64,000 nt of DNA from an uncultured Saprospiraceae bacterium. GTDB taxonomy: Bacteria; Bacteroidota; Bacteroidia; Chitinophagales; Saprospiraceae. Position numbers and translations under genes: made by a program. The DNA lies in assembly GCA_938002665.1 (NCBI GenBank), contig CALLAE010000040.1:47157-111156 (forward strand), read 5' to 3'. The notes beneath the pieces are model-generated. The model was not told where the DNA came from, searched no databases, and worked only from the letters and a program-made list of their open reading frames with translations. Position 1 is the stretch's first letter. The number at the start of each line of letters is the position of its first letter. Of this stretch, positions 36,801 to 45,212 are shown one piece after another.

Positions 36801-37841
36801 TTATTTTTACATGATGGTACTTGTGCTAGTCTTAATCAGTTAGCGACCAGTGATGATGACTGCCCTTTAGCACCAGGTAGTTCTGATGATTATGCTTCTG
36901 AAATAGTGGATTATTGTGTAAACTCAGGGACTACCTATTATATAGAGTGGGATGATAGATGGAGCCAGTCAGGTTTTGATTTTGAAGTAGTTTTTACAAC
37001 TAATACCTACTATGCTGATAATGATGGAGATGGGTATGGAGATATAAACTCCAGTACCCTATCATGTACTCCGCCTTCAGGATATGTAACAGACAATACA
37101 GATTGTAATGATTCTGATAGTACTAGTTATCCTGGCAACACTGAGACTTGTGATGGTGTAGATAATAACTGCGATGGCATAGTGGATGAAGGCGTAATAA
37201 ATACATACTATGCAGATACAGACAATGATGGATATGGGGACGCCAATAACACCAGTATAGCCTGCAGTGCACCTACTGGCTATGTTACAGATAATACGGA
37301 TTGTGATGATTCTGATAGTAATAACTATCCGGGTAATACCGAAGCCTGTGATGGCCTAGACAATAACTGTGATGGTGTGATAGATGAAGGCTGCGGCGGG
37401 GCGCCGATATGCGATGATATCTATTTGGTTATCAATACCTTATTACAAGATGTCAACAGAGCAGAGATAAACATCACTTCTTCCGCTGCTGTAAATTCTA
37501 CTAATCCAGTCTATTTCTACGCAGGCACTGATATAGATCTCAATCCAAATTTTGAAGTGGTTCTAGGGACAGAATTTAATGCTATTATACAGAACTGTAC
37601 GCCGCCTCCAGCTCCTGGCGGAGATTCAGAATTCTACAGTATCAAAGACTTACAAGAACTAGATCAGTATTTCCAAAGAGCTCAAAATTCTAAGAAGCTT
37701 ATCAAAGTCACCCTCTTAGATAAGGATAAAAAAGCGGTCTTTGAGGAGAGTGGAACTGGTGAGGTCATATCCCACATCCAAGAGTATGTAGCTGAGCATG
37801 ATAAAGGGCAATATGTCTTGAAGTTGAGATTTCTTAAATAA
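33828..37841 (+). CDS. Secreted BNR/sortilin-like propeller protein with two MopE-type repeats and coathanger-like C-terminus
   Basis: The 1337-residue protein starts with a signal peptide (MKKLLIVLLFFSYQLSSQ) and a conserved head (about 19-110). A long series of BNR/VPS10-like blades follows (about 115-735), with repeated 'STDGGSSWTT'-type Asp-box motifs. An immunoglobulin-like/CUB-like middle part (about 736-1058) leads to two MopE-type Asp/Cys repeats (1061-1190: YYADNDGDGYGD, then CDGVDNNCDG), likely calcium-binding. Residues of about 1195-1262 resemble the 3-coathanger stack domain, and an unusual 70-residue tail replaces the usual T9SS sorting domain. It is a clear paralogue of the convergent gene at 40690-44646. 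Export is likely; ligand unknown. Confidence 0.85.
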   Translation: MKKLLIVLLFFSYQLSSQIYVELAQDTSLTFEEIVTQTELYFDDRGRGKHTGYKQWKRWEYWTRRSLGPEDKIITNTKAYNEVTRFDKEHGNVMRSANGHWEDMGPTSATNTSTWSSHIGRISAIGLDENDENHIIVGSPSGGVWKTLDEGISWSPIFDNETIINVYSLAISHADSDVYLCGTYGLGVMKSTDGGSSWTTTSGIGTNTWINRIAIDPTDANIVLAVNQWGDLYRSTDGGDNWTTILNNIEDIYDIEYKPGDSNIIYVSSDGEVYKSTDNGVSFTALSGPWSNDPMMMAVTADDPDYLYVLRAESGGYGALYLSEDEGATFSTQSDNSSGNNNIMGYNMNQTGGQAPRDMDVVVNPNDKTEVHVAGVMTFKSTNSGATWSQTTHWVISNPLPFIHADCDLMFYQGSKIYFGTDGGIFISPDGGTTFDDKTSGLGIRQFYRIGVSETDVDRVSGGSQDNGTGTVEAGAWIDWVGADGMETFIAKHDEDIQYASIQFGSLYKTVNGGNSLTGINNTPGSGDWVTPLEEDPIVNNTLYQGKAQLYKSSNGGSSWTTISSFSPSNSNDVNLVEVTVAPTDNDVIFAAYRHQIFRTTNGGTSWIDVSPTHSFSNVNYINIHPTNSQKVLIVLSGTTQKVMESTDQGVTWTDITASLPSVGAECAIYEGGSANGIYVSMNPGVYYMSDNTASWETYELSLPNVRVAELEIRNDFIYAATYGRGLWKNDLVSNASCNINSITDLGATQCTTSGGGSYTRNLEINYSSAPATGTLVVNGFSFGITGSPQVISLEDQPLNGATIDVTATFSDDTNCTATELALYTNPTGCPCSISSARELLVSCNGNGTGTVSDDTFTFSIDPVGNNTGTTYSVTGDVSASNLSYGAVHTFDNGGAGYLVSDGNINFDIIDDVDPSCTLTGVQLVAPSTCSENYTCADALTITGPGIYTAIGPDQGNGGSNAGRQANWFVYIAPSDGFLTVHSCEMEVDTRLFLHDGTCASLNQLATSDDDCPLAPGSSDDYASEIVDYCVNSGTTYYIEWDDRWSQSGFDFEVVFTTNTYYADNDGDGYGDINSSTLSCTPPSGYVTDNTDCNDSDSTSYPGNTETCDGVDNNCDGIVDEGVINTYYADTDNDGYGDANNTSIACSAPTGYVTDNTDCDDSDSNNYPGNTEACDGLDNNCDGVIDEGCGGAPICDDIYLVINTLLQDVNRAEINITSSAAVNSTNPVYFYAGTDIDLNPNFEVVLGTEFNAIIQNCTPPPAPGGDSEFYSIKDLQELDQYFQRAQNSKKLIKVTLLDKDKKAVFEESGTGEVISHIQEYVAEHDKGQYVLKLRFLK
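37008..37396 (+). repeat. Two tandem MopE-type Asp/Cys protein repeats (coding)
   Basis: Two units of about 65 codons each encode Y-Y-A-D-x-D-x-D-G-Y-G-D, then C, then GYVTDNTDC-x-D-S-D, YPGNTE-x-CDG-(V/L)-D-NNCDG. Acidic loop spacing suggests calcium or other metal binding. The units are more similar to each other than to those of the paralogue, which suggests recent duplication within this gene. Confidence 0.85.
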
Positions 37842-37931
37842 TCATTCAAAATTGTAACAATAAGGACCTTTTAACGTTTAAATTAAGGTGTCTTTAAGAC
37901 TATTTAGGACACATTAAATGTATGAATTACC

Positions 37932-37939
37932 TAAATTTG
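37932..37939 (+). promoter_or_regulatory. -7 box upstream of the small Cys/Lys-rich gene
   Basis: TAAATTTG fits TAnnTTTG, 17 bases before ATG 37957, predicting a very short leader. No TTG is at the usual -33 distance. Confidence 0.45.
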
Positions 37940-37956
37940 ATTAAAAAATAAGAAGA

Positions 37957-38499
37957 ATGAAGAATTTAATATTACTATTTGCCTTCGCTATGACTTCTGG
38001 ACTTGTATCAGCTCAAGAAGTAGCAACAAAAAAAACATGCTCTAAAGCTGAAAAAGCAGCTTGTGCAAAAAAATGTACTGCAGCTGAGAAAAAAGCTTGT
38101 GGACTTAAGAATGCAGCTGGAACAGCTAGTCTTACTGATGTAACTACAGAAAGCGAAGCGAGTGCTTCTAATGTTCTTTCTGCATCTGCAGCAGCGGATA
38201 TCCTTGCTGAATCTGATGAGTCTATCTCAAGAAAGGAATGCCCTATGTCAGGAAACATTACTTATTTCAAGAAGTCTCAATGTGCTAAATCAGGCAAGGT
38301 TTCTATGAATGAAGTTAAATACTGTTCTGATTCTAAAGCTTTTGTTAATGCTTCTCCTTCAGAAGTAATGAGCGACCAAGAAGCTAAGGTTATCAAAACT
38401 GCTGATACCGTAGATGGTAAAGTACAATCAGCTAAGTCAACAAAAAAGGCTTGTTGCAAAGGCAAGAAAAAATGCTCTAGCAAAAAAGCAGGTGCATAA
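37957..38499 (+). CDS. Small secreted Cys/Lys-rich protein of unknown function
   Basis: The 180-residue protein has a signal peptide (1-19, cut before QEVATK) and ten cysteines in three groups: four in a Lys/Ala-rich N-terminal helix region (28-48), three around a central ECPMSGN and SQCAKSG region (about 90-122), and three in a highly basic tail (ACCKGKKKC). The spacing of K-x-x-C-type motifs suggests metal binding or a redox role, but no known family is recognised. It has a good -7 box and its own terminator, so it is a single-gene unit, placed between the two BNR/MopE paralogues. Confidence 0.75.
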   Translation: MKNLILLFAFAMTSGLVSAQEVATKKTCSKAEKAACAKKCTAAEKKACGLKNAAGTASLTDVTTESEASASNVLSASAAADILAESDESISRKECPMSGNITYFKKSQCAKSGKVSMNEVKYCSDSKAFVNASPSEVMSDQEAKVIKTADTVDGKVQSAKSTKKACCKGKKKCSSKKAGA

Positions 38500-38524
38500 G
38501 CACTACAAATAGATAAAATATAGA

Positions 38525-38556
38525 AAGCTCGAGGTATTTAACTTCGGGCTTTTTTT
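38525..38556 (+). terminator. Rho-independent terminator after the small Cys/Lys-rich gene
   Basis: The imperfect stem AAGCTCGAGG...CTTCGGGCTT (with one G-T pair) is followed by TTTTTTT at 38550-38556. Confidence 0.75.
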
Positions 38557-38682
38557 ATGCCTGTACAAAATTGGAGCAACGATACTTTCTTCGATATAAA
38601 AAGGGCAAGAGCTACCTAGATTGCAAGCAAACTGATTATATTTATTTTTTTATTATATGTAATCGACTATATATCATAAGTC

Positions 38683-40683
38683 ATGGCCTCCAAGAAGAAT
38701 AAAAAGAAAGAGCTCAGTAAGAAAAAATTATCTCCACAAAAGGCCCTAAAACTAAAAAAGAAGGGTCTCTCACCTGTAGGCAAAGTCAAGCAAAAGCGAG
38801 ATCCCAAGCAGGTGTTTATTGCTCTAGGTATTCTCATAATGACTGCCATCGCTTTTCAACCGACATTAAATAACAAATACACGAACTGGGATGATGATAA
38901 GAACTTCTCCGAGAATGAACTTATCACCACTATCAATGACAAAACTTTCTGGGATAACTCTAAGCAGATCTTCAAGTCAGATGTCATAGGAAACTATAAC
39001 CCTCTCACTATATTTAGCTTTGCCATAGAGCAAAAGATATTTTCGGATAAGTCTAGACCATTCTGGAGGCATTTTAATAATCTGGTTCTGCATCTGATCA
39101 CAACATTCTTTGTCTTCTGGATTGGGTACAGGCTTAGGCTGGGGATTCTGGGAGCGGCTGCTCTTGCTTTATTGTTTGGCCTACATCCTATGCGGGTGGA
39201 ATCTGTGGCTTGGGTGACAGAAAGAAAGGATGTATTATTTGGAGCATTCTACATGGCTGCCCTCTATTACTATGTCAAGGGAAAACAAGAGGGATTCAGT
39301 GGGAAGCGTCACACGATAATAGCCATCTGCTTTGTGCTCTCCTTACTCTCTAAAATACAAGCAGTATTCCTGCCTTTGTCTATGATTCTTGTTGACTATC
39401 TATTGTCTAAGGAGGGAAAGATTACGATGAAGAACATTTTGACTAAGACACCTTACCTCTTAGGTTCATTGATCATAGGTCTTGTTAATATCTATTTTCT
39501 TAAAAAGCAGGGTTCTATAGAAACTCAGAACTACACTGGAATATCTAGATTATTTATCGGATCATACTCGCTTATTGTCTATTATATCAAGGCCATCTTT
39601 CCTTTTAGGTTATCCCCACTATACCCATATCCTGCTAGCCTCAATTGGATGTTCTATGCCTCTATCTTATCTTTTGTTGCAACGGCGGGTGGCTTATTCT
39701 ACACTTATAAAAAGAGAATGAGAGAATGGTTCTTCGGTATCGGTTTCTTTATCGTCAATGTCTTCATGCTCTTACAGATACTGGGCGCCGGGCAAGGTTT
39801 CCTTGCAGATAGATTTACCTATATCGCTTACTTTGGCTTGTTCTATATTATGGCCTATTATCTTAATAAGCTCGCCACTAACAAACCCAAGCTCAAGACG
39901 CCAATCATCGCAGGGATAGCCATCGTTTCATTAGTTATGGCCTCTATGACTTTTCAGCAAAGCAAAATCTGGAAAGACAGTGGCACCTTATGGACCCATG
40001 TGCTGAAGTATTATAAAAACTCTACTCTACCATGGGGTAACAGAGCTAATTTCTATAGAGATAGCGGCAAGACAAATGCTGCCCTCAGTGATTATAGTCA
40101 AGTCATTAGACTAGACCCTAAAAAGCCTGAACCTTACAACTCCAGGGCCCGGCTCTATTTCAATTACAATCAAAGAGATTCTTTACTTAAAGCCCTAACT
40201 AATTACAATAAAGCCATAGAACTAAAGCCTACGGATGTAGAGTATGTGGTCAATAGAGGAGCTACCTATGCAAAACTGGGAGACTTACAGAACTCTATGC
40301 TAAATCTTAATCAAGCGGAAAAGATAGACCCTAGTTTCGCCAATATCTATCTTAATAGATCCGTCATCTATAATCAGCAAAAAGATCTTCCTAATGCGCT
40401 CAAGGACATAGATAAGTACCTAGCACTAAAACCTAACTACCCAGACATGTGGTATGAGAAGGCCAGAATCCACAACACTTCCCAGCAGCCAGCAGAAGGA
40501 CTTGCTGCGCTCAACAGGGCAATAGGTATGAATGGAAGAAAAGGCTTATTCTATTTTGAAAGAGCTAAGTCTTATTATTATCTAGGAAATATCGCTAGCG
40601 CCAAACAAGACCTTGGTACAGCCAAAAGCTTAGGCCATAAAGGAAATCAAAAAGTCATCAATCTTATCAATGCTGCACAGTAA
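38683..40683 (+). CDS. Multispanning membrane protein with C-terminal TPR repeats (TMTC-/GT-C-like)
   Basis: The 666-residue protein has a very basic cytoplasmic start (about 25 Lys/Arg in the first 46 residues). About ten transmembrane helices follow (50-430), with the FTNWDD-type loop ('YTNWDDDKNF') and 'LLFGLHPMRVESVAWVTERKD' segments found in TMTC-like and GT-C glycosyltransferase relatives. Five to six TPR units (about 450-660: 'YNKAIELKPTDVEY', 'LALKPNYPDMWYEKA') form the tail. The family may act as a lipid-linked sugar-dependent glycosyltransferase, which is not established here. It is convergent with the BNR/MopE paralogue, with six bases between stops. Confidence 0.85.
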   Translation: MASKKNKKKELSKKKLSPQKALKLKKKGLSPVGKVKQKRDPKQVFIALGILIMTAIAFQPTLNNKYTNWDDDKNFSENELITTINDKTFWDNSKQIFKSDVIGNYNPLTIFSFAIEQKIFSDKSRPFWRHFNNLVLHLITTFFVFWIGYRLRLGILGAAALALLFGLHPMRVESVAWVTERKDVLFGAFYMAALYYYVKGKQEGFSGKRHTIIAICFVLSLLSKIQAVFLPLSMILVDYLLSKEGKITMKNILTKTPYLLGSLIIGLVNIYFLKKQGSIETQNYTGISRLFIGSYSLIVYYIKAIFPFRLSPLYPYPASLNWMFYASILSFVATAGGLFYTYKKRMREWFFGIGFFIVNVFMLLQILGAGQGFLADRFTYIAYFGLFYIMAYYLNKLATNKPKLKTPIIAGIAIVSLVMASMTFQQSKIWKDSGTLWTHVLKYYKNSTLPWGNRANFYRDSGKTNAALSDYSQVIRLDPKKPEPYNSRARLYFNYNQRDSLLKALTNYNKAIELKPTDVEYVVNRGATYAKLGDLQNSMLNLNQAEKIDPSFANIYLNRSVIYNQQKDLPNALKDIDKYLALKPNYPDMWYEKARIHNTSQQPAEGLAALNRAIGMNGRKGLFYFERAKSYYYLGNIASAKQDLGTAKSLGHKGNQKVINLINAAQ

Positions 40684-40689
40684 GCACTA

Positions 40690-43600
40690 TTAACGATTAC
40701 CTATGACTTCCAATTCTCTATTCCAGGTAAAGCTATCTGCTTCTATGACTAGTGTATACTGACCAGATGGAAGTTCGGCTAGTGTAGCAGGAATATCGAT
40801 GTGTTCTTTAGAATAAGTTATGTGGATAGTCTTAGCTGTACTTTCTGCTAAGACCTTAAGCATAACTAGTTCCTTTTTCTGGATACTCTTAGTTAGTTCC
40901 TCTGTTATAATCATCAGCTCAGCATCAAGGTTAGAACTCATAGGTGAAACGCCATTATAGCACGGCTTAATTATAGCCTCGAATTGCTTTCCTGGCTCCA
41001 CTTCAAAACCAGGTAAAAGATCTACAGAAGTGCCCGCAGCATACAATTGTGGAGCAGCACCAGTCAGCTGAGCATCAGAATATAATGTCACACCAGCATG
41101 ATATTGTTCTTGGAAAGAAGAATGGATAAATAAGTAGTTACCATCACAATCCACAACTTCACAATTTTCATCTATGAGTCCATCACAGTTGTTATCTACG
41201 CCATCACAGACTTCTACATTACCAGGAAAATTATTACTATCATTATCATCACAATCGCCTGACTGAGCAACAAAATTCTGTGGCTGTGTACAAGCTACTA
41301 GAAAATCACTCTCGTAGCCAAAACCATCTCCATCTAGATCTGCAAACCACAGTCTAGTCCCTACCACATCAGAATCAGCAATATCTGTAAGACCATCACA
41401 ATCATCATCCTTCCCATTACAAAGTTCCACACTACCTGGGTAAACCTCATCATCACCATCATCGCAGTCTTGAGAATTAGACACATAACCAGCCACCGGA
41501 TTGCAAGAAATTATTTCTTCTGAAGCATCCCCATATCCGTCGTTATCACCGTCTAGATACCATGATTGTACCTGACCTGAATTATTAGGATCATCACTAT
41601 CTACCAGCCCATTACAATCATCGTCTATACTATTACATACTTCTATGGCAGAGGGGTTTACATTGGGATCATGATCATTGCAATCCGTAGCCGAGAGTAC
41701 ATAACCGACTGGCTGGGCACAAGCTACCAAACTGAATGCCGCATCCCCATACCCATCACCATCATTATCTCTATACCAGTTGCTAGTAACCACAGAGGGG
41801 TCATCATCTATGGCACCATTACAATTATCGTCTACTCCATTGCATAGATCCACAGCGCCAGGATAGATAGCCGCGTTCTGATCATCACAGTCAGCTGAGG
41901 ACTGTACGTAGCCATCCGGACGAGCACAGGTGAATACTGAATTAGCAGCATCTCCATAACCATCACCGTCATCGTCTTTGTACCAATAGATATTTCCTAT
42001 AAATGGATCATCATCTACTAAGCCATTACAATCATCATCTTTCCCATTGCACTGTTCTTGGCTGATGGGGTTTATAGTGGGATTTGTATCATCACAATCA
42101 TCACTATTCAGGACATACCCTTGCAGTGCGGAGCAGGAAGACTGGGCATCACTACTATCCCCAAAACTATCACCATCTGCATCTCTATACCACATCTGCG
42201 TGCCTGTGCTATTAGGATCACTACCATCTACCAGCCCATTACAGTCATCATCTACGCCATTACATTCTTCTGTCGCAGAGGGATGGATATTACTATCCTT
42301 ATCGTTACAATCACCACCTACTAAACTTATATTCTGGAACTCGTCACAGAATCTATAGATCGTATTATCATCACCATACCCATCATTATCTATGTCCGCA
42401 AAGTACTCTGTATCATCCATTAGTGGAGCACTCCATATACCTCTACCATAGGTAGCTGCATAGATCTCGCAGCCACTTATTTCTAGTTCTGCTACTAGCA
42501 CATTAGGCATGTTTATAGAAACTAATTCCCATGTAGGATTGCTTCCATCTCTATAGTAGATACCAGGATTCATACTGACATAGATACCATTCTTAGGCCC
42601 TCCTTCATAGACCACACATTCTGCACCCACATCAGGAAGATTGGCCATGATATTCTGCCAGCTAGCTCCTCCATCTGTTGTCTGTACCACCCTAGAGTCT
42701 GTACCAGATAAGGTCATTGTTATCCAATTTTTATCTGTAGGATGGATAGAAATATAATTGACATTAGAAAAGCTAAAAGCTGGAGAAATATCAGACCAGC
42801 TCGCACCTCCATTTGTCGTTTTGTAAACCTTCTTCTCAAAACCCGCAATGATATAATTATTATCCGTAAGCGCGATGTCTATTTCTTGCATCAATGTATC
42901 AGTTACATCAGTATGCTGAAAATTAGAAATGGTACTCCATGAGACCATACCATCAGTAGTTTTATATAATTGGCTTTTGCCTTGATACAAGGTATTAGGT
43001 AATACAGGGTCTTGTTCTAAAGGTGTTACCCAATCTCCAAAGCCTGGCGTCTGAGTAACTCCACCATCAAGAGTTACACCTCCATTACTTGTTTTATAGA
43101 TGTTCCCATACTGGATGGATGCGTAGATGAGGTCTTTATCATCTTTATCTATAATAGGTTCCATTCCATCTGCTCCTATAAAATCCCACCAGCCATTACT
43201 GTCCTTCAGCAGGCCTGCACCGTTATCCTGACTACCACCTACTAGTAATTCTCCATCCCTAGATATAGCCAGTCTATAAAACTGCCTAATGGATAAGCCT
43301 GAAGACCTATCAGTAAAGCTTACTGCACCATCATCTGTGGTAAATAGACCTCCATCTGTTCCAAAGAAAGCTCTACCTTCTTTATAGACAATGATATCTA
43401 TATCTGCATGTATAAATGGCAAAGGATCATTTCTGAGCCAATGGGAAGTCTGTTCCCAGGTCTGGCCTCCATCTAGTGATCTATGTGTCATGATTCCTCC
43501 TATGTGGACCTCATTCTTGTTCTGAGGATTGACGGCTATATCCATATCCCGAGGGGCTTGACCACCTTTGGCTGTTTTTACATAGCCCATTAAGTTATTG

Positions 43601-44646
43601 TCCTCATTAGCATTAGATGACTGAATGGCGAAACTATTGCCGCCATCTTGTGACAAATACAGGGCTCCAAAACCACCATTATCTGCTTCTAAGGCATATA
43701 GATAATTAGGATCTTCAGCAGAAACGGTCATCATGATAGGATTGAAACTGAAGCCACTGCTCTGCCAGGGACCAGCCATTTCAGTAAAGGTCCAACCCTT
43801 GTCCGTAGACTTGAAAATTGCACCTTTACCTGAAACATAAACTGTGTTAGCATCTGAAGGCTTGAATTCTACATCATAGAGAGTTCCTGAATGTATCAGA
43901 GAAACATCCCATCTTTCTCCAGCAGTAGAAGACTGGAAAACATTGCCACCTTCATTGATAGCTATACAAATATTGGGGTCAACAGGGCTAATCGCGATAT
44001 CTATAATTCTTGTGGATGAGCTAACTCCTTGAGATTCTATCCAAGTTTGTCCACCATCTACAGATCTTCTTATTCCAGCTCCCCAGGTACCTATGTAGTA
44101 GTGCTGTGGATTGTGGGGACTAATGGCTAAGGAATATATATCTAGTACTGTTTCAAAATCGTAAATAGCCTCCCAGTTAGCTCCTCCATCAGTCGTTTTC
44201 CAGACACCTCCTGTAGGAGAACCTACCAGAATATGATTGAGGTCATTATCATCTACTGCTATTGAGGTTATTCTTCCTAAGTGGGAAGACCAGCCATTGG
44301 TATTTCCTGCTTCATAAGGACCTAGATCTGTCCAAGTAGGAAGACTTTTACTATTTCTTTTGGGCTCGTGGACTGCTTGGAATTGGTGGAAGGCATCATG
44401 GAGCTTGACACCAGACATCATATGACCTTCTTTGTCTAGGCATCTTTTCATCCAGTATTGCCATCTTTGGAAAGACTTATAGCCAGTATGTTGGCCTCGA
44501 CCATGTTGGTCAAAGAAGGACTCCCCTTCAGTTACTATATCTTCATAGGACATGGTAGTATCCATGGCCATTTCCATATAGATCTGGCTATAGCCTAGCT
44601 GGCATAGCATAAATACTAATATTGTTGACTTTAACGACTTCTGCAC
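40690..44646 (-). CDS. Secreted BNR/sortilin-like propeller protein with six MopE-type repeats
   Basis: This 1318-residue paralogue of the gene at 33828 shares a head (both start, after the signal peptide, with QIY-x-E-(L/M)-A-x-DT and continue HTGYK...RW-YW) and the BNR/VPS10-like blades (about 100-740). Six MopE-type repeats follow directly (about 746-1160), e.g. 'WYKDDDGDGYGD' with 'CNGVDDNCNG'. A coathanger-like domain (about 1165-1245: 'LFIHSSFQEQYHAGVTLYS', 'GFEVEPGKQFEAIIKPC') and a 70-residue tail without the standard T9SS PNP motif complete it. It lacks the CUB-like middle part seen in the paralogue. Surface export is inferred. The promoter region is unclear. Confidence 0.88.
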   Translation of the reverse strand: MQKSLKSTILVFMLCQLGYSQIYMEMAMDTTMSYEDIVTEGESFFDQHGRGQHTGYKSFQRWQYWMKRCLDKEGHMMSGVKLHDAFHQFQAVHEPKRNSKSLPTWTDLGPYEAGNTNGWSSHLGRITSIAVDDNDLNHILVGSPTGGVWKTTDGGANWEAIYDFETVLDIYSLAISPHNPQHYYIGTWGAGIRRSVDGGQTWIESQGVSSSTRIIDIAISPVDPNICIAINEGGNVFQSSTAGERWDVSLIHSGTLYDVEFKPSDANTVYVSGKGAIFKSTDKGWTFTEMAGPWQSSGFSFNPIMMTVSAEDPNYLYALEADNGGFGALYLSQDGGNSFAIQSSNANEDNNLMGYVKTAKGGQAPRDMDIAVNPQNKNEVHIGGIMTHRSLDGGQTWEQTSHWLRNDPLPFIHADIDIIVYKEGRAFFGTDGGLFTTDDGAVSFTDRSSGLSIRQFYRLAISRDGELLVGGSQDNGAGLLKDSNGWWDFIGADGMEPIIDKDDKDLIYASIQYGNIYKTSNGGVTLDGGVTQTPGFGDWVTPLEQDPVLPNTLYQGKSQLYKTTDGMVSWSTISNFQHTDVTDTLMQEIDIALTDNNYIIAGFEKKVYKTTNGGASWSDISPAFSFSNVNYISIHPTDKNWITMTLSGTDSRVVQTTDGGASWQNIMANLPDVGAECVVYEGGPKNGIYVSMNPGIYYRDGSNPTWELVSINMPNVLVAELEISGCEIYAATYGRGIWSAPLMDDTEYFADIDNDGYGDDNTIYRFCDEFQNISLVGGDCNDKDSNIHPSATEECNGVDDDCNGLVDGSDPNSTGTQMWYRDADGDSFGDSSDAQSSCSALQGYVLNSDDCDDTNPTINPISQEQCNGKDDDCNGLVDDDPFIGNIYWYKDDDGDGYGDAANSVFTCARPDGYVQSSADCDDQNAAIYPGAVDLCNGVDDNCNGAIDDDPSVVTSNWYRDNDGDGYGDAAFSLVACAQPVGYVLSATDCNDHDPNVNPSAIEVCNSIDDDCNGLVDSDDPNNSGQVQSWYLDGDNDGYGDASEEIISCNPVAGYVSNSQDCDDGDDEVYPGSVELCNGKDDDCDGLTDIADSDVVGTRLWFADLDGDGFGYESDFLVACTQPQNFVAQSGDCDDNDSNNFPGNVEVCDGVDNNCDGLIDENCEVVDCDGNYLFIHSSFQEQYHAGVTLYSDAQLTGAAPQLYAAGTSVDLLPGFEVEPGKQFEAIIKPCYNGVSPMSSNLDAELMIITEELTKSIQKKELVMLKVLAESTAKTIHITYSKEHIDIPATLAELPSGQYTLVIEADSFTWNRELEVIGNR
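41162..42411 (-). repeat. Array of six MopE-type Asp/Cys protein repeats (coding)
   Basis: Six units of about 64-72 codons each follow W-(Y/F)-x-D-x-D-x-D-G-(Y/F)-G, Cys, D-C-x-D, then C-(N/D)-(G/S)-x-D-(D/N)-(N/D)-C-(N/D)-G. Units differ in linkers (GTQM, NIY, SN, GQVQS, GTRL). Acidic repeats probably bind calcium and form a stalk. The units are divergent enough to rule out very recent expansion of the whole array. Confidence 0.88.
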
Positions 44647-44823
44647 CTTGTTTGACTTTAACTACGTGATCTACTTTCTATTATTACACTTTAAATATTT
44701 TTTAATAAGGGAATTTCAGTCAATTACATATTAACAATTACCATTATATATCACTTTTCATGCCAAGGCATGTTAAAACCCAAGTGTCTATGCTAAATGG
44801 CTCAAAAAAGGGGGTCAAAGAGC

Positions 44824-45204
44824 TTACTCTTCTTCTAAAGCTGGATTATCGTGTTGGCCAGAGATATATTCGTCTAGGATTTCTTCGAGATTTGGCTTGG
44901 GAATAAGCCCATTGAACTTTTCTCTAAACTGTCCTTGATGGAATATCATAAGAGTCGGAATCGACTTTATCTTGAAATGGCTACTCAGTTGTGGATTGGT
45001 TTGTGTATTGACTTTAGCTACATAAGCTCTGCCTTGGTACTCAAGGGACAACTCATCTATGATAGGTCCTAAAACCTTGCAGGGCCCACACCAGTCAGCA
45101 TAAAAGTCTATTAATACAGGCAATTCAGAATTGGTTACTAGATCATTAAAGGTATGATCCGTGACTTGGGGCGCATGATGCTTCTCTTTTTTTTTCCAGA
45201 ACAT
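44824..45204 (-). CDS. trxA: Thioredoxin
   Basis: Thioredoxin is a cytoplasmic thiol-disulfide reductant. The 126-residue protein has the active site WCGPC (Cys39, Cys42) and the cis-Pro segment KSIPTLMIF. N- and C-terminal extensions are slightly longer than in E. coli TrxA, with a charged KKKEKHH start and an acidic PALEEE tail; no signal peptide is seen. The gene starts eight bases after fabI and is the last of the operon lipoprotein-recN-fabI-trxA. Confidence 0.92.
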   Translation of the reverse strand: MFWKKKEKHHAPQVTDHTFNDLVTNSELPVLIDFYADWCGPCKVLGPIIDELSLEYQGRAYVAKVNTQTNPQLSSHFKIKSIPTLMIFHQGQFREKFNGLIPKPNLEEILDEYISGQHDNPALEEE

Positions 45205-45212
45205 AAGAAAGC

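Noticed and set aside
41162..42411. Regular repeats that could suggest a CRISPR array
   Set aside because: Units are about 200 bases, in frame, and encode MopE-type protein repeats; there are no short identical direct repeats with unique spacers.
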